Shown: positions 25,497-38,400 of the stretch, piece after piece
Layout of the letters: the number at the start of each line of letters is the position of its first letter
Numbering within the stretch: the first letter of the stretch is position 1
From: Apostichopus parvimensis
Lineage: Eukaryota; Echinodermata; Holothuroidea; Aspidochirotida; Stichopodidae
Assembly: GCA_000934455.1 (NCBI GenBank)
Contig: KN887193.1
Location: forward strand, 1-56,751
Reading direction: 5' to 3'
DNA: 56,751 nucleotides
Translations under genes and position numbers: made by a program
Notes under the pieces: model-generated
Told to the model about the DNA's origin: nothing
What the model saw: the letters and a program-made list of their open reading frames with translations, nothing else
Database searches by the model: none

Positions 25497-26530
25497 ATGA
25501 AATCTGGACCAGAGCCGTACGTTTTCCAACCTGTTCATCAGAGAGCAAGACCAAGTGACAGCACTAGTACCAGTTCCGCTAATCAACCTGACATTACTGT
25601 TAGTGTAAGCGTTACTAACGTTAGCGCGGTGCATGAACTACCTTCCTCTCTCGATGCGAGACTATCGAATTTGGACTGGTGTTTATGTGGAGGGTGTATG
25701 AAGATGCCAACGAGGAAGGAATGCTTGTGTTGCTCTGAAATGTCAGCGTTAAATGACCGTTTCAATGAAATGGGTTTTGAGTCGAACAACTGCATTGCAA
25801 ATCACACAGACTTCCCTGTTCTTTGTTTGAATAGGACAGTGCTGCGAACAAATTACATAATGCAAAGACATGTGAGAGGTGATGACACAGCATTACCAAA
25901 TCAACTTCCCAACAGGTATGATACTTCAACTTTCTTTGACGTATACAGACTAGTACAGTATTGTCTTTTAATGCTGACATGTGAACGTTGCTGGCCTATG
26001 GCACTGCTCAATATGGGGCGAAATTTGGTCAAGGATTTGAGTTATATTAACCATGTTAATTTAAGAGACCATAGGAGTTTCTTCAATCACGTCAGCGAAA
26101 TAACTAAACTGTTCGAATTACAGGAAGAGGAGAGGGGTAGACAAGCAAGAAAGTCTCCCCCCCCCCTCCCACTGTGCAATTGCTAAGGGTACCAAAGGGA
26201 AGGGCCCTTTGTAAAAACAAGGCAGGAACTTTAAGGGTGTGAAAAGTTGTCACAAAGAGACCACCAACACCCCTCTCCACCCCTCAAATTTGTAAGTTTG
26301 TGTTTCAGCAGAAAAACATATTGCTTTATTTTTATCCCTACAGAAAATACAGGTTCATCGCATACCGAACATTTACAGCTTGGAGTCACGGAAGATTAGG
26401 GAAAAGGAACAGGTGCATCATTCTAGCATGTGCAGTGGCAGCAAAACGTGCCTCCTTCCCCGAGGCGGATGGAAACTACAAGGGATATCAAGATATATCA
26501 GAAGTACGAGAAGCACTGCAGATGAACTAG
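25497..26530 (+). CDS. P2X7 ballast-domain-like protein, two exons
   Basis: Exon 1 25497-25915 (ATG 25497, strong donor AACAG|GTATGA) and exon 2 26344-26530 (acceptor CCTACAG, stop TAG) join in phase 2 to give about 201 aa with no stop. Residues about 65-100 read WCLCGGCMKMPT...ECLCC, then NNCIANH and VLCLNRTVLRTNY. Exon 2 gives YRFIAYRTFTAW and FPEADGNYKGYQ. These match, in order, the Cys-rich zinc-binding cytoplasmic 'ballast' domain of the P2X7 receptor (WCQCGxC, CCxxx...CIT, VLxxxVL, YRxYxxWRFG, FPxxxGxYxGF). The ion-channel part is absent, as in many invertebrate 'P2X7-like' proteins. The Ser/Thr-rich first 60 residues look disordered. It lies inside the TTAA-bounded element with a decayed transposase yet looks intact, so it may be conserved cargo or a recent host gene. 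Its function is unknown. Confidence 0.75.
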
Positions 26531-26812
26531 ATATTCTGATATAAGCTCATCATGTCCTTTGTACATAACAGGTTCTACATTTTTAGTAAAACGACTATGA
26601 AATTATCAGATTTCTTCTCTTTCATTTCTGTATTTATAAGAAAGTAACTAAGAAAAAAGTAAAAAATAGTAATGTAAAAAGTTAAAAACACATATTTTTA
26701 CCACTTGGTTTTTTCTCGATAAAATGGCCAAAAAGTAAATACATCATTAACCAGACACGACATTAAGTTCAACCATAATGATGGAGATATTTCGTATATG
26801 TGATAACAACTA
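26531..26812. other. spacer between the P2X7-ballast-like gene and element C
   Basis: A/T-rich tail of element B. Likely 3' untranslated sequence; AT-rich AAAGTAA-type runs, no clear gene. Confidence 0.4.
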
Positions 26813-26965
26813 CACTGTTAAAAATAACAGCGTATTTTACAGTATTTTACTGTAGAATGTTACAGCAAAACGCTGTTCCCAACAATTACAGTAAGCGCCT
26901 GTTAGTTCGACCATTTTTAACGCGCGCTACTACTTTAATTTCGCGATCGTAACAGTAGAAACTGT
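26813..26965. promoter_or_regulatory. left subterminal repeat cluster of element C
   Basis: TTTACAGT/ACTGTA-type motifs repeat (ATTTTACAGTATTTTACTGTAG, ATTACAGTAAG, GTAACAGTAGAAACTGTA). The motif is quite different from the ATTAGTCA motif of element A. Confidence 0.6.
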
Positions 26966-26977
26966 ATATTACTTCAT

Positions 26978-27201
26978 ATGTCCGCTCCTGGCGTACAGAT
27001 TAGCGCATGCCCATTGCATTATGACCCTGTGCGCTTTTTCATTGGACTTTCAAGTGAACAAGTATCGTCTGACACCTGTGTCACGTTCTTCTCTGACAAG
27101 ATGTGTAACGTCGATTGTTATCGGGAACTGTACTGCACATGGTACACGTTGATGTATTGCACGATCCACAAGGGCTACTACTACTTTGCAAGCGGGAAGA
27201 G
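26978..27201 (+). CDS. possible first exon of element C, Cys/Tyr-rich
   Basis: ATG 26978 opens a 75-codon frame that meets a good donor (AGAG|GTGAGA) at 27202. The peptide is rich in Cys and Tyr (MCNVDCYRELYCTWY) and resembles nothing I know. Its phase (2) does not fit the acceptor at 28344, so the partner exon is uncertain. It follows CpG-richer sequence just inside the left end, a likely promoter. Confidence 0.35.
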
Positions 27202-28344
27202 GTGAGAATTTAACAGCTTTCTGAAGTCGCTATGTGTGTATGATTTGTTGCGAGAACTACTCAGATAATCAATATTATTTACGTGAACATAAGAATATTC
27301 GTGTTAAGACTGCTTAAATCACCACAAGTCTAGGCCTAGCTTAATTGGTCGTAATGGCACCGTTGTTGAATACTGTATGTCGGTAGTCTATCACCGTGTA
27401 GGACAGGTCAATGTAAAGGCCTAACCTAGGCATTAATGTAACGGTAACATAAAACATTCAGTATCAGTTATCACTATCAGTTTAGTTTAAAGCTAGCTAA
27501 GGCATAGTAGAAAAAAATCAGGAGTGGTAAAACAACGTCTACATTGCCAACGTTTTGGACGACATTTCAAGTGAGTTAGTAGTCGGTTACACTAATGAGT
27601 AGGCCTAAGATAGGCCTACGTTTTCGTTTTGCCTACGCTACTCAATATAGGCCTAGCCAAACATTAGTTGTGACCAACACTACCCAGGAATTAGTATGAT
27701 GGTGGTCACCAACTTCGTGCATTTTAGCCACAAAACTGACTGTTACTGTTAGGCTACTTCGCGATTCCTTTACCTAGGCAAATGCTATCGGCGAGGCAGA
27801 ATGACATAGGCTAGCTAGAAGTAGAATAGGCCTAAATTAGACCTGTACGTTTAAGTAGGCCCTATACAGTACTACTACTGGTACTAGGGGACTCAGATGT
27901 TTCCATGGGATCTCTGGCTGATATTTGATAACCTCTCATTCAATTCCGTAAGCCACTCTGCTCCTCTTAACTCCAGGTTTTTCCAGCCCCCAATACGTCT
28001 TCTTTTTCACTCCCAAAATGTTCCCCAACATTCATCAGCCTTTATTCATTAGTTGTACCTTATAAAACTTCAGTAGGCTTAAAAGTCACCTCAGCCTTCA
28101 CAACATTCTTCATGCACTTATTTAGACTTTTATAAATTGAGACTACTGTGTTGCCTTGATCATTGTCATCACAATGTAAAGTTTCAGCAACATCAGTAGA
28201 AACCCGATTTGTTGTACTGTATAATCTTGCCTTTGATATTTTGAAAGATAAAGGATGGAGTAGTATCCTTCCTATTTAATACCATGAAAAGTGTGAAAAA
28301 GTTTGGCAGAAGTTAGCATAAGCTGTGTTTATATTTACTTGCAG
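27202..28344. other. non-coding 5' region of element C
   Basis: AGGCCT-rich sequence (TAGGCCTA and similar repeated around 27330-27860), then A/T-rich sequence up to the acceptor TTGCAG at 28344. Probably a 5' intron. No genes seen. Confidence 0.45.
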
Positions 28345-31043
28345 CTGACACCTCAAATGCAGTTTGTATGGAAGGAGTTTACTTGTGCTCATACTGCGAG
28401 CAACAACTCTAAACCCTACATGGCTATGTAGCACACTGCAGATATCACCGCAATGAATGTAATCATACATTTCCTTGTTCATACACTGGATGCTGCCGTA
28501 GACTTTCATCATATAAAGGTTTCGACAGTCATGTTCAACGTGATCATGGTAAAAGTCCAGTCCGTACAAGATACAGTAATATTGCCATTCCCTTGACGTG
28601 TTCCATCACATTTTGCGAGCAAACATGTGATGATTATCATAACTTTGTTAAGCATCTTAAAGAACATCTTGATGTAGGGACTAAAATTCCATGTCCATTC
28701 CACATATGTAATTCAACGTTTTCAAAGAAGTCGTCTTTTACTGTACATCTTTCAAGATATCATAGGCAAGATATTTATACAAAGGATAAGAATTCCACTG
28801 ATGTTGTTGAAGTATGTGGCAACAATCAAGGCAATTATCTCAATGAAATAATTGAAGACCCAGGTGCCATTTCTGACAATGACTATTTTGAATATGAACA
28901 TTTACAAGAAACAGTTAATGCCGAAGAATTGTATGTAAAAAACTTGCTTGAGTTCTACATCAAACTGGAATCCAAATTCCTTATCTACAATAAAACACAT
29001 TGTGGAGGAATTTAAAGAAATTCATTGCCTTGGCCAGTCACTTACACTGAAAAGGCTGCAAGCATGTTTGAGTGACCTTGCCATTCCAGAAGACAAGACA
29101 AAGGAACTGTTGGAAGAAATATCATCATGAGATCTACTAACTGCTTGTAGTGATGGCCCCTTACGCTCAAACTATATGCGAAAAGCAGCATATAAAAAGG
29201 AGTTCAATTATGTCGAGTCAGTCACATTTCAACTTGGCAGAGACAACACTAACAAAGACTGCACATTTGAGTACATCACTGTGAAAGAATCGTTACGAAA
29301 TGTATTCAAGAACAAGTCGGTTCAAGAAGAATATCACACAACAAGATATACCACATACCATGGTTACAACATGCACCATGACGGACAGCATGGACAATTT
29401 CATGATATTACTGATGGTACAGCATTTAAAAATAGCCAATTTTCTGCCAAAACCCATGCTTTGAAGTTAATTCTCTACCAGGATGCATTTGAAGTTTGCA
29501 ATCCACTTGGATCTAGTAAGAAAAGGCACAAAATCCTGGCAGTGTATTTGACATTGGTAAACTTCAGGCCACATCTAAGGTCCAATGTAGACCAAATGAT
29601 TCTTGCGCTCCTCTGTAACGAAAAATACTTCAAACACTTTGGACAAAGCAAAGTGTTTGAACCGTTATTGAATGACCTCAAGGATCTTGAATTGAATGGA
29701 ATTAGCATTATTGACGGTGAGCAACCTATTAAAGGCGCACTCTGCTTCATTGCTGGGGATAACTTAGGCTCGCATTGCATTGGTGGATTTGTCGAAAATT
29801 TCAGTAGCGTCAGGTACTGGTGTAGGTGGTGTCTAGTCCAAAGTGACAAATACCAAGAAGACCCTTGCATCATTGGTCCTGATCGCAATGAAGAGAATTA
29901 CAAACTGGCATTAGAAAAGTTACAGAATGGGGATGAACTATTAAACAATGTTCAAGGAGTAAAATTTGATTCTCTCTTCAATGAACTGGACTGCTTTCAT
30001 GTTTGTAAGGGTGGTTTACCCCCTTGTCTCGGCCATGACTTATTTGAGGGCGTTGTGAGCTGCGATGTAGCTTTGATAATACAATATGTAATAAGAGAGA
30101 AAAAGTGGTTTACATACAGTGACTTAAATGGGAGAATATCACAGTTCAAATATCTTGGCAAGGACAGGAGCAACCAGCCAGGTGAAGTTAACCAAAATAC
30201 TGGCAAATTAGGGGGACAAGCAGTACAAAACTGGTGCCTTGTGCGCTTATTACCAGTACTCATTGGTGATAAAATATTGGAGCCAGATGATGACTACTGG
30301 CAACTGTTTCTGAAGTCACGGGATATTATTGAGCTTGTGTGTGCTCCTCAAATTAGTCAAGCTCAAATAGCAATTTTAAATTGTATTATAGAAGATTATC
30401 TTGAGAGTCGTTTCAGTCTTTTTCCTAATGACAGAATGAAACCAAACCATCATTTCTTGAGACATTATCCAGGTTTAATTCTACAGCATGGTCCATTAAT
30501 TCGAGCATGGACAATGAGGTTTGAGAGCAAACATTCTTACTTTAAGAAGTGTGTAAGAAATATGCACAATTTCAAAAAAGTGTCTTCTACCTTAGTTGAG
30601 AAACATCAATTGATGCATGCATACAAATGTAGTGGATTCTATTTTCCAGTCAGCACAATGGATACATATACAGATGCTATCCAGGGTGCTTTGATCAGAG
30701 ATTGGTGCTTCTGCTGAGGATCAAGTTACCTTTGAACTTAATTTCAGAGGTACAACCTACAACAAAATGATTCTATGTTCCTGTTGGATATGATGACAGT
30801 GTATTGCTCTTTGGAGAAATATTGTTTATGCTAATGTGACATTTGGAGGTTTACTTTGTTATGCGAATTCACCAATCTGAATTTAGATCTGATATGCATG
30901 ATTACCTGATTCATTCCAGCAAAGAGATATCTAGATTTGTGTGTCTGAAGAGTGAAGACCTACTTAATTTTTACCCTCTTCCAGCATATGGAAGAGGCAA
31001 TGCCTTGCTGATTCCACTGAAACATGCATTTTCTGATTTCTAG
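28345..31043 (+). pseudogene. C2H2-finger transposase-like gene of element C (EnSpm/CACTA-like), nearly intact core
   Basis: Four C2H2 fingers come first (CSYC..., CSYTGCC...H-x4-H, CSITFCEQTC...H, CPFHIC...H-x4-H). Next is an acidic linker, then a 513-codon uninterrupted core (29176-30717) with YQDAFEVCNPLG (D at core residue 103), AGDNLGSHCIGGFVENF (D195), CRWC (216-219), LGHDLFEGVV (HD at 287-288) and RFESKHSYFK (E450). The tail continues in another frame as FYPLPAYGRGN...LKHAF and stops at 31043. D103/D195 or D288/E450 are candidate DDE residues. Breaks: TAA 28410-28412 in finger 1, a frameshift near 28978, TGA 29128-29130, and a frameshift near 30700. Motif order matches the copy in element A. 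EnSpm/CACTA assignment rests on these motifs plus the CACTG ends; a profile search would settle it. Confidence 0.78.
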
Positions 31044-31278
31044 CTGTTACTGTAGTAGTTTGGAGGCAGACATGGAGAGCTTGGACTATATCAAAGGGGC
31101 AGTTGAGGAAGTACTACCAACTATTTCTGCGGAAAGTGCATCTGTAATTGCAGAACGCTTAATAGATGATTCAGGGTGGAAAACATTGAGGATCTGAAAT
31201 TTGTGCAGCCAGAGGACTTATGCATGTTAAAACCTATCCAGGATCGAAAGTTGATTCAGGCTTGGCAAGACAAAGAAG

Positions 31279-32652
31279 GTAAGTGCTCACATGTAAGCAT
31301 AAAATGCAGTGACTTTTCACACCTTGATTATCGTATAAAGTTGCCTGTGGTAAAAGATCCTTATATACAGGGTACTAAGTTTCCATCATCAATTGTCATA
31401 TCAGATAACCCCTGTGAGAGTTTTAAACATTAAGAATTTTAAAGGCTAGTTCTTACAATGCGTGATATCGCCATTTCTCTGGAAGCTGTTACGTCGCCAT
31501 TGTTCGCAAGCGATGTGCTCAGTTACTCATCTCAACATAACAGGAGTCACTGTAAATCATATTACTTAGATATGGTTTAGACAGGGATTTTCCGTGTGTA
31601 GTGTCGGAAAATCCCAAACAGTATTCAGTTCTTTCTTTCAAGGCATTCAGAAAAAGTAATTATTTCAATGTATATTTGTCCCCTAACAACACCTCATACA
31701 GTACTTAAAAAAATTGGGAAACCGGAAAAAAAAATTCAAGAAAGGAATTTCGGTACATTTTCCTGTATATTAGCTTCCATATGTTAATGAAATGTAGTTC
31801 ATAAAAAGTAAAAGTGATTTTGTGAACAACAATGAATTAATTTCACAGAAAGACCAAACGCAGTAGATGTAGCCTACACAATGGCTAATTTATTTTATTT
31901 CACAATGAATTAACCTTTCCACATAAAAACCGAAACACTGAACCAGTTTCAGTAAAAACGGATTAGTTTTTCTCTCAGGAGCAAACCTGTGCAGAACTAG
32001 ATTGAGCAGACCTTGAGTTGGTTTCTATTATCTAATTCACTTTAATCATTGCAGATAGCATATTTTTATATTCAAATTTACAAAGTAGAAGGGAAATAAC
32101 CTATAAATGTTGCACTATATTACAACTAGGGGCTTTATACAATCCAAACATTCTCAAAATTGGGAGGGAACCTTGAACCCCCCCCCCCCTCCCTTCAGGT
32201 TTGTCTATCCATTTTCATAAACAACTAGTAGTGGGATATAACCTATATAAATGTTTGCTTTCTATGAAGCATCTGTACATAGTACTTTCAGGAATCACTG
32301 CATACGTAAGGAAAGTGCACTTGGTTGGTCAGATGTTGGGGGGGGGGGGGGTACTCAATAGGCCTGTCTAAGGTGAGGCTAAGGATTAACTTTGATCCAT
32401 TGGGTGTTTAAGACAACCTTTCTCAGCTCCAGAAAAACTCCAGAGAGTTTTCTGGAAATGGGGGACCATGTATTTTTGGGAAAATACAAAATATACTGCA
32501 ACCCCCATCACATTTCATTAATACCTATTTTTCCATACTGCAATCAAAAAGGCAGTATCATGAACATTCCTATTGCAACTGTTCCAATTTAAAAAGGTAA
32601 TGTTTGTCCCATGATTCTCAGAGTACTGAAATTTACACCTTTCATTTTTCAG
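31279..32652. other. intron 1 of element C SAMD3-like gene
   Basis: Between GTAAGT (31279) and TTTTTCAG (32652). Contains poly-C at about 32179-32188 and poly-G at about 32337-32350. No coding sequence recognised beyond chance frames. Confidence 0.5.
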
Positions 32653-33612
32653 CAAAGCCAGTTGAGCAGACTGTTTCAGATAAGCCAACTCTCAGCAAAG
32701 TAGCAGAAAGTGCATCAACTAGTGTTGGTACAACTGGTACTCCATGCAAAGCAAATTGGTTCAATCAATATGAAATTCCCTGGGGCAAAATGAGCAAAAC
32801 ATTTTGGAGAACATTAGATAATGGAGATAGACCAAAGCCTACCCAAAGAAGAGAGATGATAGGAATTATAATTAACGATGTCAGAAAGGTGTGCCCTGCA
32901 CCAAAAAGCGACAGCTTAATGTACACATTGCCCAACGTATTGTCTCAAACTATCCAAGATCTTTCAAGGATGTTATAGGAGGACACACCATTGGAACAGG
33001 GTATGATTCCCTTTTGAAAAACTTGACAGGAATGGCACAAAACTTGAACAGAGGAAAAAAGTCAAAAGCAGAAAGCACAGTGGAAAATGAAGGTAGGGCC
33101 AAGAAACGTCCGACAACAACAGACAGCTACGGGTGTGTTAATTACAATCCCGAAATGCCAACTGGAGAAATGGAACAGAAACAACTTACACAAAAAGAAG
33201 AGATGAAAGCTGCTTTCCAGAGAGGTTTGAAGGTTGCAACCACTGCATCAGTTACACAGAATATGAAGAAACATACCCTTTACAGAGAAAAGACATCATT
33301 GCCTTCCTCTCAATAAAAGAACTACAGACTGAGTGGCCATATCTTTTTGAAGACGGTGGGATGAGCATTCATTTTGAAAATTTAGTACGGATAAATCTAA
33401 GGGAAACTATAGAGAAATCTTATGACACAAAGGGCAAGCAAATCTTGGCGTATCTTCGGAATCATCCCAAGAAAGAGCTGTTATCTACACTCGCTAGCAT
33501 CGAGAGAGCAAAAGGAGTGCTTGGGAATGAAACACCTGATGTTCCTGGTCTAATCCTCATGGTCATGGATTATTTTGTCGAAAAACATGATGGTGTATTT
33601 TTAGTAATGGAG

Positions 33613-35416
33613 GTAAGTTGGCAGTAATACACTTTAAAATGGTTTGAAACTGCTCATATACTGACCCAGCTCTGTGTAATACTATGCTTTAATTAGCTTA
33701 GACACATGTGATTAAAACTACCACAATAATATAAATGTCCTGAAGAAAGTATAAAGCTCTTATCATGGCACAGTATGTTTAGCATTTAATCCAATTAATT
33801 GTTCAGATCCACAACACCTTCGTAATTGCTCAATAAAACCATGTGTCTATGGTAATTGAACATGTAATATTATTTCAAAGTAGTTTATGTCAGCAAATTT
33901 CTTTTAGAGTGAATTGCAGGCTACCAAATCTTTTAATTTGCTAAGGCCGATGTATTACTGGTCAGTGTGTCAAATAGATGGATATTAGCACCCTGTAAAA
34001 TAGAATAAAAGAATACTGTACATTGCCTTAAAATTCAGTGCAGATGTGGCATTAAGCAACTGTTGATTGCTTGGCAGATTGCAGGGAAGGTTACACGACA
34101 CAATACAGCCAATCATAGATCATAGATCATAAATGTATGGACATTCTCTGTGAGGGTTATAGCATTGATGTTAACAGCTGAGCTTGCAATGGACTATCAA
34201 ATTTCTGAACATTCTACGTGATAAAAATAATGTTGCATTTTCACTAGGAATCAGAACTGTTACAGTTTCCAAAGATGCATGTTATTTTCCAAAGGGTATA
34301 CTTTAAATTGTATAAGTTGAAATCTTTAAGAACCCCTGCATGGAAAATTGATAACAGCAGGAATACTATTTACGTATAGAGTGAAAACTTCACAAAAAGG
34401 CAAAAGGAATCTATGCAGTCATGACTGCTTGTGTGTGAATGTTCGAGCCGCCTTGGGTCATAACACCATATCTCACCATGTACACCTTGCATCAAGTTCA
34501 TACTTGGTAATTATATGCCCCTTAGTAAATTCTCAGCTGGGGGGGGTGGGGTAATAAGTCATTCGGGGCCCGCAGTGGTCAAAATATGACAACCATGTAA
34601 ATAAGCTTCCTCAAGAATAAAAGCTTCAGTGAAGATCGATGTGGTATTTCGGTGGTTTTAGTAGAGATCAAAGGTCGTTTGAGTTCAACTTATGTAAAAA
34701 TCTGAAAACCTTTTAAACATGATATCTCACCTTGTACAGCTTTCATGGACTTCAAACTTGATAGGTAGATACCCTTTAGTAAATTCTGGGCTAGTTTTGT
34801 TTTTTGGAGAGGTAAAAGGTCAAAAAAGGAATCCTGAAAACCTTTCAAATAAACTAACTCAAGTGTAAAGCTTCAGTGAATGTCAATTTTGGTATGTGCA
34901 TCCCCCTTAGTACTTGTCTTCAATTGTTTGTGGTGGAGGTCAAAGGTAATATGAGGTCAGCTGAAGTCACATTCTGAAAACCTTGTAAACATGATATATC
35001 ACCAAGATGTCTTAGAAAGTACTTGGTTGATATTGTTTTTTGTTATAGGCCCATACACAAGAAGGGTAACACTTGACATATCTTATACTTAGCATGTGGA
35101 TGCCTCCAAAGATCAAAATGTTAAAATGTGATCAGGTTGTGTGATAAATGGGTATCACTACAGTTTACTGTGTCTATAGGCACACTGGCCACTGTCTTTG
35201 CATATTAAAGAGCATTGAATTGTACATAGTTGATACCACTAATGGGGTTTCCAGATACATGTTGCAACTATTTAAATCACTTCATTATAATAAGGATCAT
35301 TCAGAATTCTTTTCACATATGTGACACACATTGACTTTAAGTAATTGCTGTTAAACATCTGAATGTCAAAGGAATGGTGGAGTTGATTTGTAAATTTGTT
35401 GACTTCAAATTTTCAG
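33613..35416. other. intron 2 of element C SAMD3-like gene with AGGTCA repeats
   Basis: Starts GTAAGT and ends TTTTCAG. From about 34640 it contains blocks of a dispersed repeat (GATATCTCACCTTGTA, GGAGGTCAAAGGTAATATGAGGTCA). Confidence 0.5.
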
Positions 35417-38400
35417 ACTACAGCTACAAAGGCTGATGCTGAGTGGAAGCTTCAGTTGGTGCCCTCCACAGACTCCGCACCTGTTTTAATATCTTGTGGT
35501 AAGTACATACCTACTTGCTTTATGTTACATTATTCTTTATGCTGAAAGTCCTCTTTTCCAGATTTAGCATATGTATGTGTGTATGTTTGTGTGTATGTAT
35601 CAATGTCGACCTTGGTTACTACAGCAGATCTTATATTTGGCATGTGGCACCTTATTGTTTGTTCTGGAGGTCAAAAGTAATGTGTGGTCAGCAGAGGTCA
35701 ACATTTGAAAACCTAAAAAAAATACTTCTCCAGAACCAGAAGGTCAGGGGAGGTCATGTTTGCATGGTAAATTTGTTTAATAATGAGTAAACTATTTACA
35801 CAATTTCGAAGCAATTCCAAGGTTTTTTAACTACATATTGCTTGTAGTTAGGTTATTACTGAAGTGAATGCTCTTGAAGCAGGTGGCAATGATTAAGTTA
35901 GAAGAAGAATATTAGGAATAACAGTTCAAGACAGCTTTAATACTCAAATTCTCACTATTATCATGGAGAGAATGGCACTCAGGTGAACCCTAATGGTCAT
36001 ATGCTTCTTGATATTTCAGTAAAAAAAGAAAAAAAGAAATGGACTTAGCATATTGTTTCACACTACTGTAGGTCAGGTACTTAAAATGAGGAATTTCAGT
36101 GGTTCATTCCTAGCAAGGTCTCTCTTCACAGATACGAAAGTTTTGTCTGATTTGACTGGGGTTCTATTGACTGGGACACTATAGTGGCTCCAAAATGCTG
36201 GTTTTGCTAAAGTGGCCGAATTTGCGCTATGCTGCGAAGAAGAAAGGGACACTATACTGGCCAAAATGATACACTGGACTGGTTTTCTGAAATGTCAGTG
36301 CTGCCAAATCAGTGCAGTGTATCTCTAGGGCCTTTTGTAACATACTTTGGCAAGAGGTCTAGGGAGCCATGATTATCTGATTTCTTCAGAGCAAGTAACC
36401 ACATGCGGGGTCTTCACTCTGGTTCATGCAGGTGAAAGGTCAATTGAGGTCCCCAGAGGTCAAAGGTTTTTTTTTTTTTTTTACAAATGATAGCTTAATA
36501 TTGTGAAGTTGAATATATAATAATAGCTGAGTTGCTATTGTTTTGTGTTTTGGTTCAAACTTGGTGTGTTAATTGCCAGTATAAAATGTGAATGCAGGAC
36601 GAATGTTACCGAGGGCTGGACTGATTTCCTGCAAGAAATTCATTTAAGGTTAGCATGGGTCAAACCTGGTATAATAATACCCATAAAAGGACAAGTCAGA
36701 GTGAGGTTTTCTGTTTAGGGAAAGATATTTACCTGGGCCACTGGCTAGCCTAAACAGGCTCTTTGAACAGTTTTATATTTAATCCTACTTTCATACATCA
36801 TGTGACAATGATTCATTTTGACTGGGGGCTACAGAAGTCCACTATTTTATTCTCCAAGTATGAACTTCTTGCTTGATGCTTAAAGGGACAGTACAGTAAA
36901 CCTGAAAATGCTGCATGTGCCAGAGTGGCCATAATGTTTCAAAATGTAAAAACACAGTTTCACAATTTTTAAATACATGACTTGTATTTCACTCATTAAT
37001 TTGCAAAATAATATTATTATATGCAAATCTGGTTACTAAGGCCTTACCATTTTCAAATACCAGAAGAACATATCTAAAGCTTAGAGTTTTACTGGTGTTG
37101 TGAAACTGACCTAATTACTTCTGAAGCCAAATCTCCATTTTTATTATCCTAGGAGACATACTCCTTGCAGAACGATACATGCTGGCTATTGATGGGCAGG
37201 TGGTGAGCAACTGTGCTAGTTTCATCGGTGGACTTGCCATGTTGTTTGCATCATTTTACATTTTTGGAATACAGTATAGTGCAGGAACGGCTGCAACCAT
37301 GGACTTCATACAGAGGTATTCTTTTTTCCTTTTGTAGTATATGTCCATGTTCAGATCATTATAAGACTGTCTCATGATGGGTACAGTAGCTTAGACATTA
37401 TCAAAATGGTATGTGGATGAATGACATTGAGTACTTGTGGTCAGTAGGATTTGAATCTGCTACAGTATGTGGATGCACCGCTTTAAGTTCTATAGGCCTA
37501 TGTTCTTGGTAGATGTCAAAAGATATCAAAATGTGACAAATTTAAAGCACAGTATCGCAAAATCAACCAAGTTTGACAAACTTGTTTGAAGAGCCTCTAC
37601 AGGCATCACCCAGAAAAGCTGCATGAATGAAAATTTTAAAACAACCAATTATAAAAGGCAGTGAACCATGTTTACATGACTACAAATCAAGCTAAAAATG
37701 CAAGTGCCTATAAAATCTACTCACTAAAAGTCTAAAACCTGATTCCCACTTTTCTTGAATTAATACCAGAAGAGCATTAATTTGGCTCAAACGGTGGCAA
37801 AAAAAGCATGTGCTACACTTTTCGTATGAGAGAGAAAGCTAAGGGTAGCAAATTTTCTTGTTTTTGCATTTTGGCCCACTTTTTTTCTACACTTGCACCT
37901 AATTTCTGCACTTTTGATTTCTTGCTAAAAGCCAAAGGAATCTATGTGATGGTGTGTTCATGTGTATGTGACACCTCCTTGTAAACATTATAACTCAAAA
38001 AGTAAACATTGCTTGAAATTCTAATTTGGCACTATATGTGCATTGCTCTTAATGAGTACAAGAACCCTTTTCTTTTTGGTTTCAATGATAATCGTAACCT
38101 TTGCATTCATGATGGTGTATGTGTGTGTGTGTGTGTGCGCGCGCATGTGTAAGTGCATTTATGACGCCCAGATTGTAAACACGATATCTCAAAAAGAAAG
38201 CATATCTCATATTTGGTGTGTAGGTGGACCACATTAAGTACAAGAAGCCTATTACTTTTGGTGGATGTCAAAGGTCATTTGGGGTTACAAGGGGTCAAAT
38301 TGTGGAAACCTTGCAAACATATCTCAAGAAGCGTAGCTTGGATTGATCTCATATTTGGTATGTAGGTGTACCACATTCAGTAGCCTAAGAACCATGTTGT

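Noticed and set aside
25916..26186. Open frame continuing past the P2X7-ballast-like exon 1
   Set aside because: The strong donor at 25916 joins in phase to an exon with the expected conserved continuation; the read-through peptide lacks family similarity.
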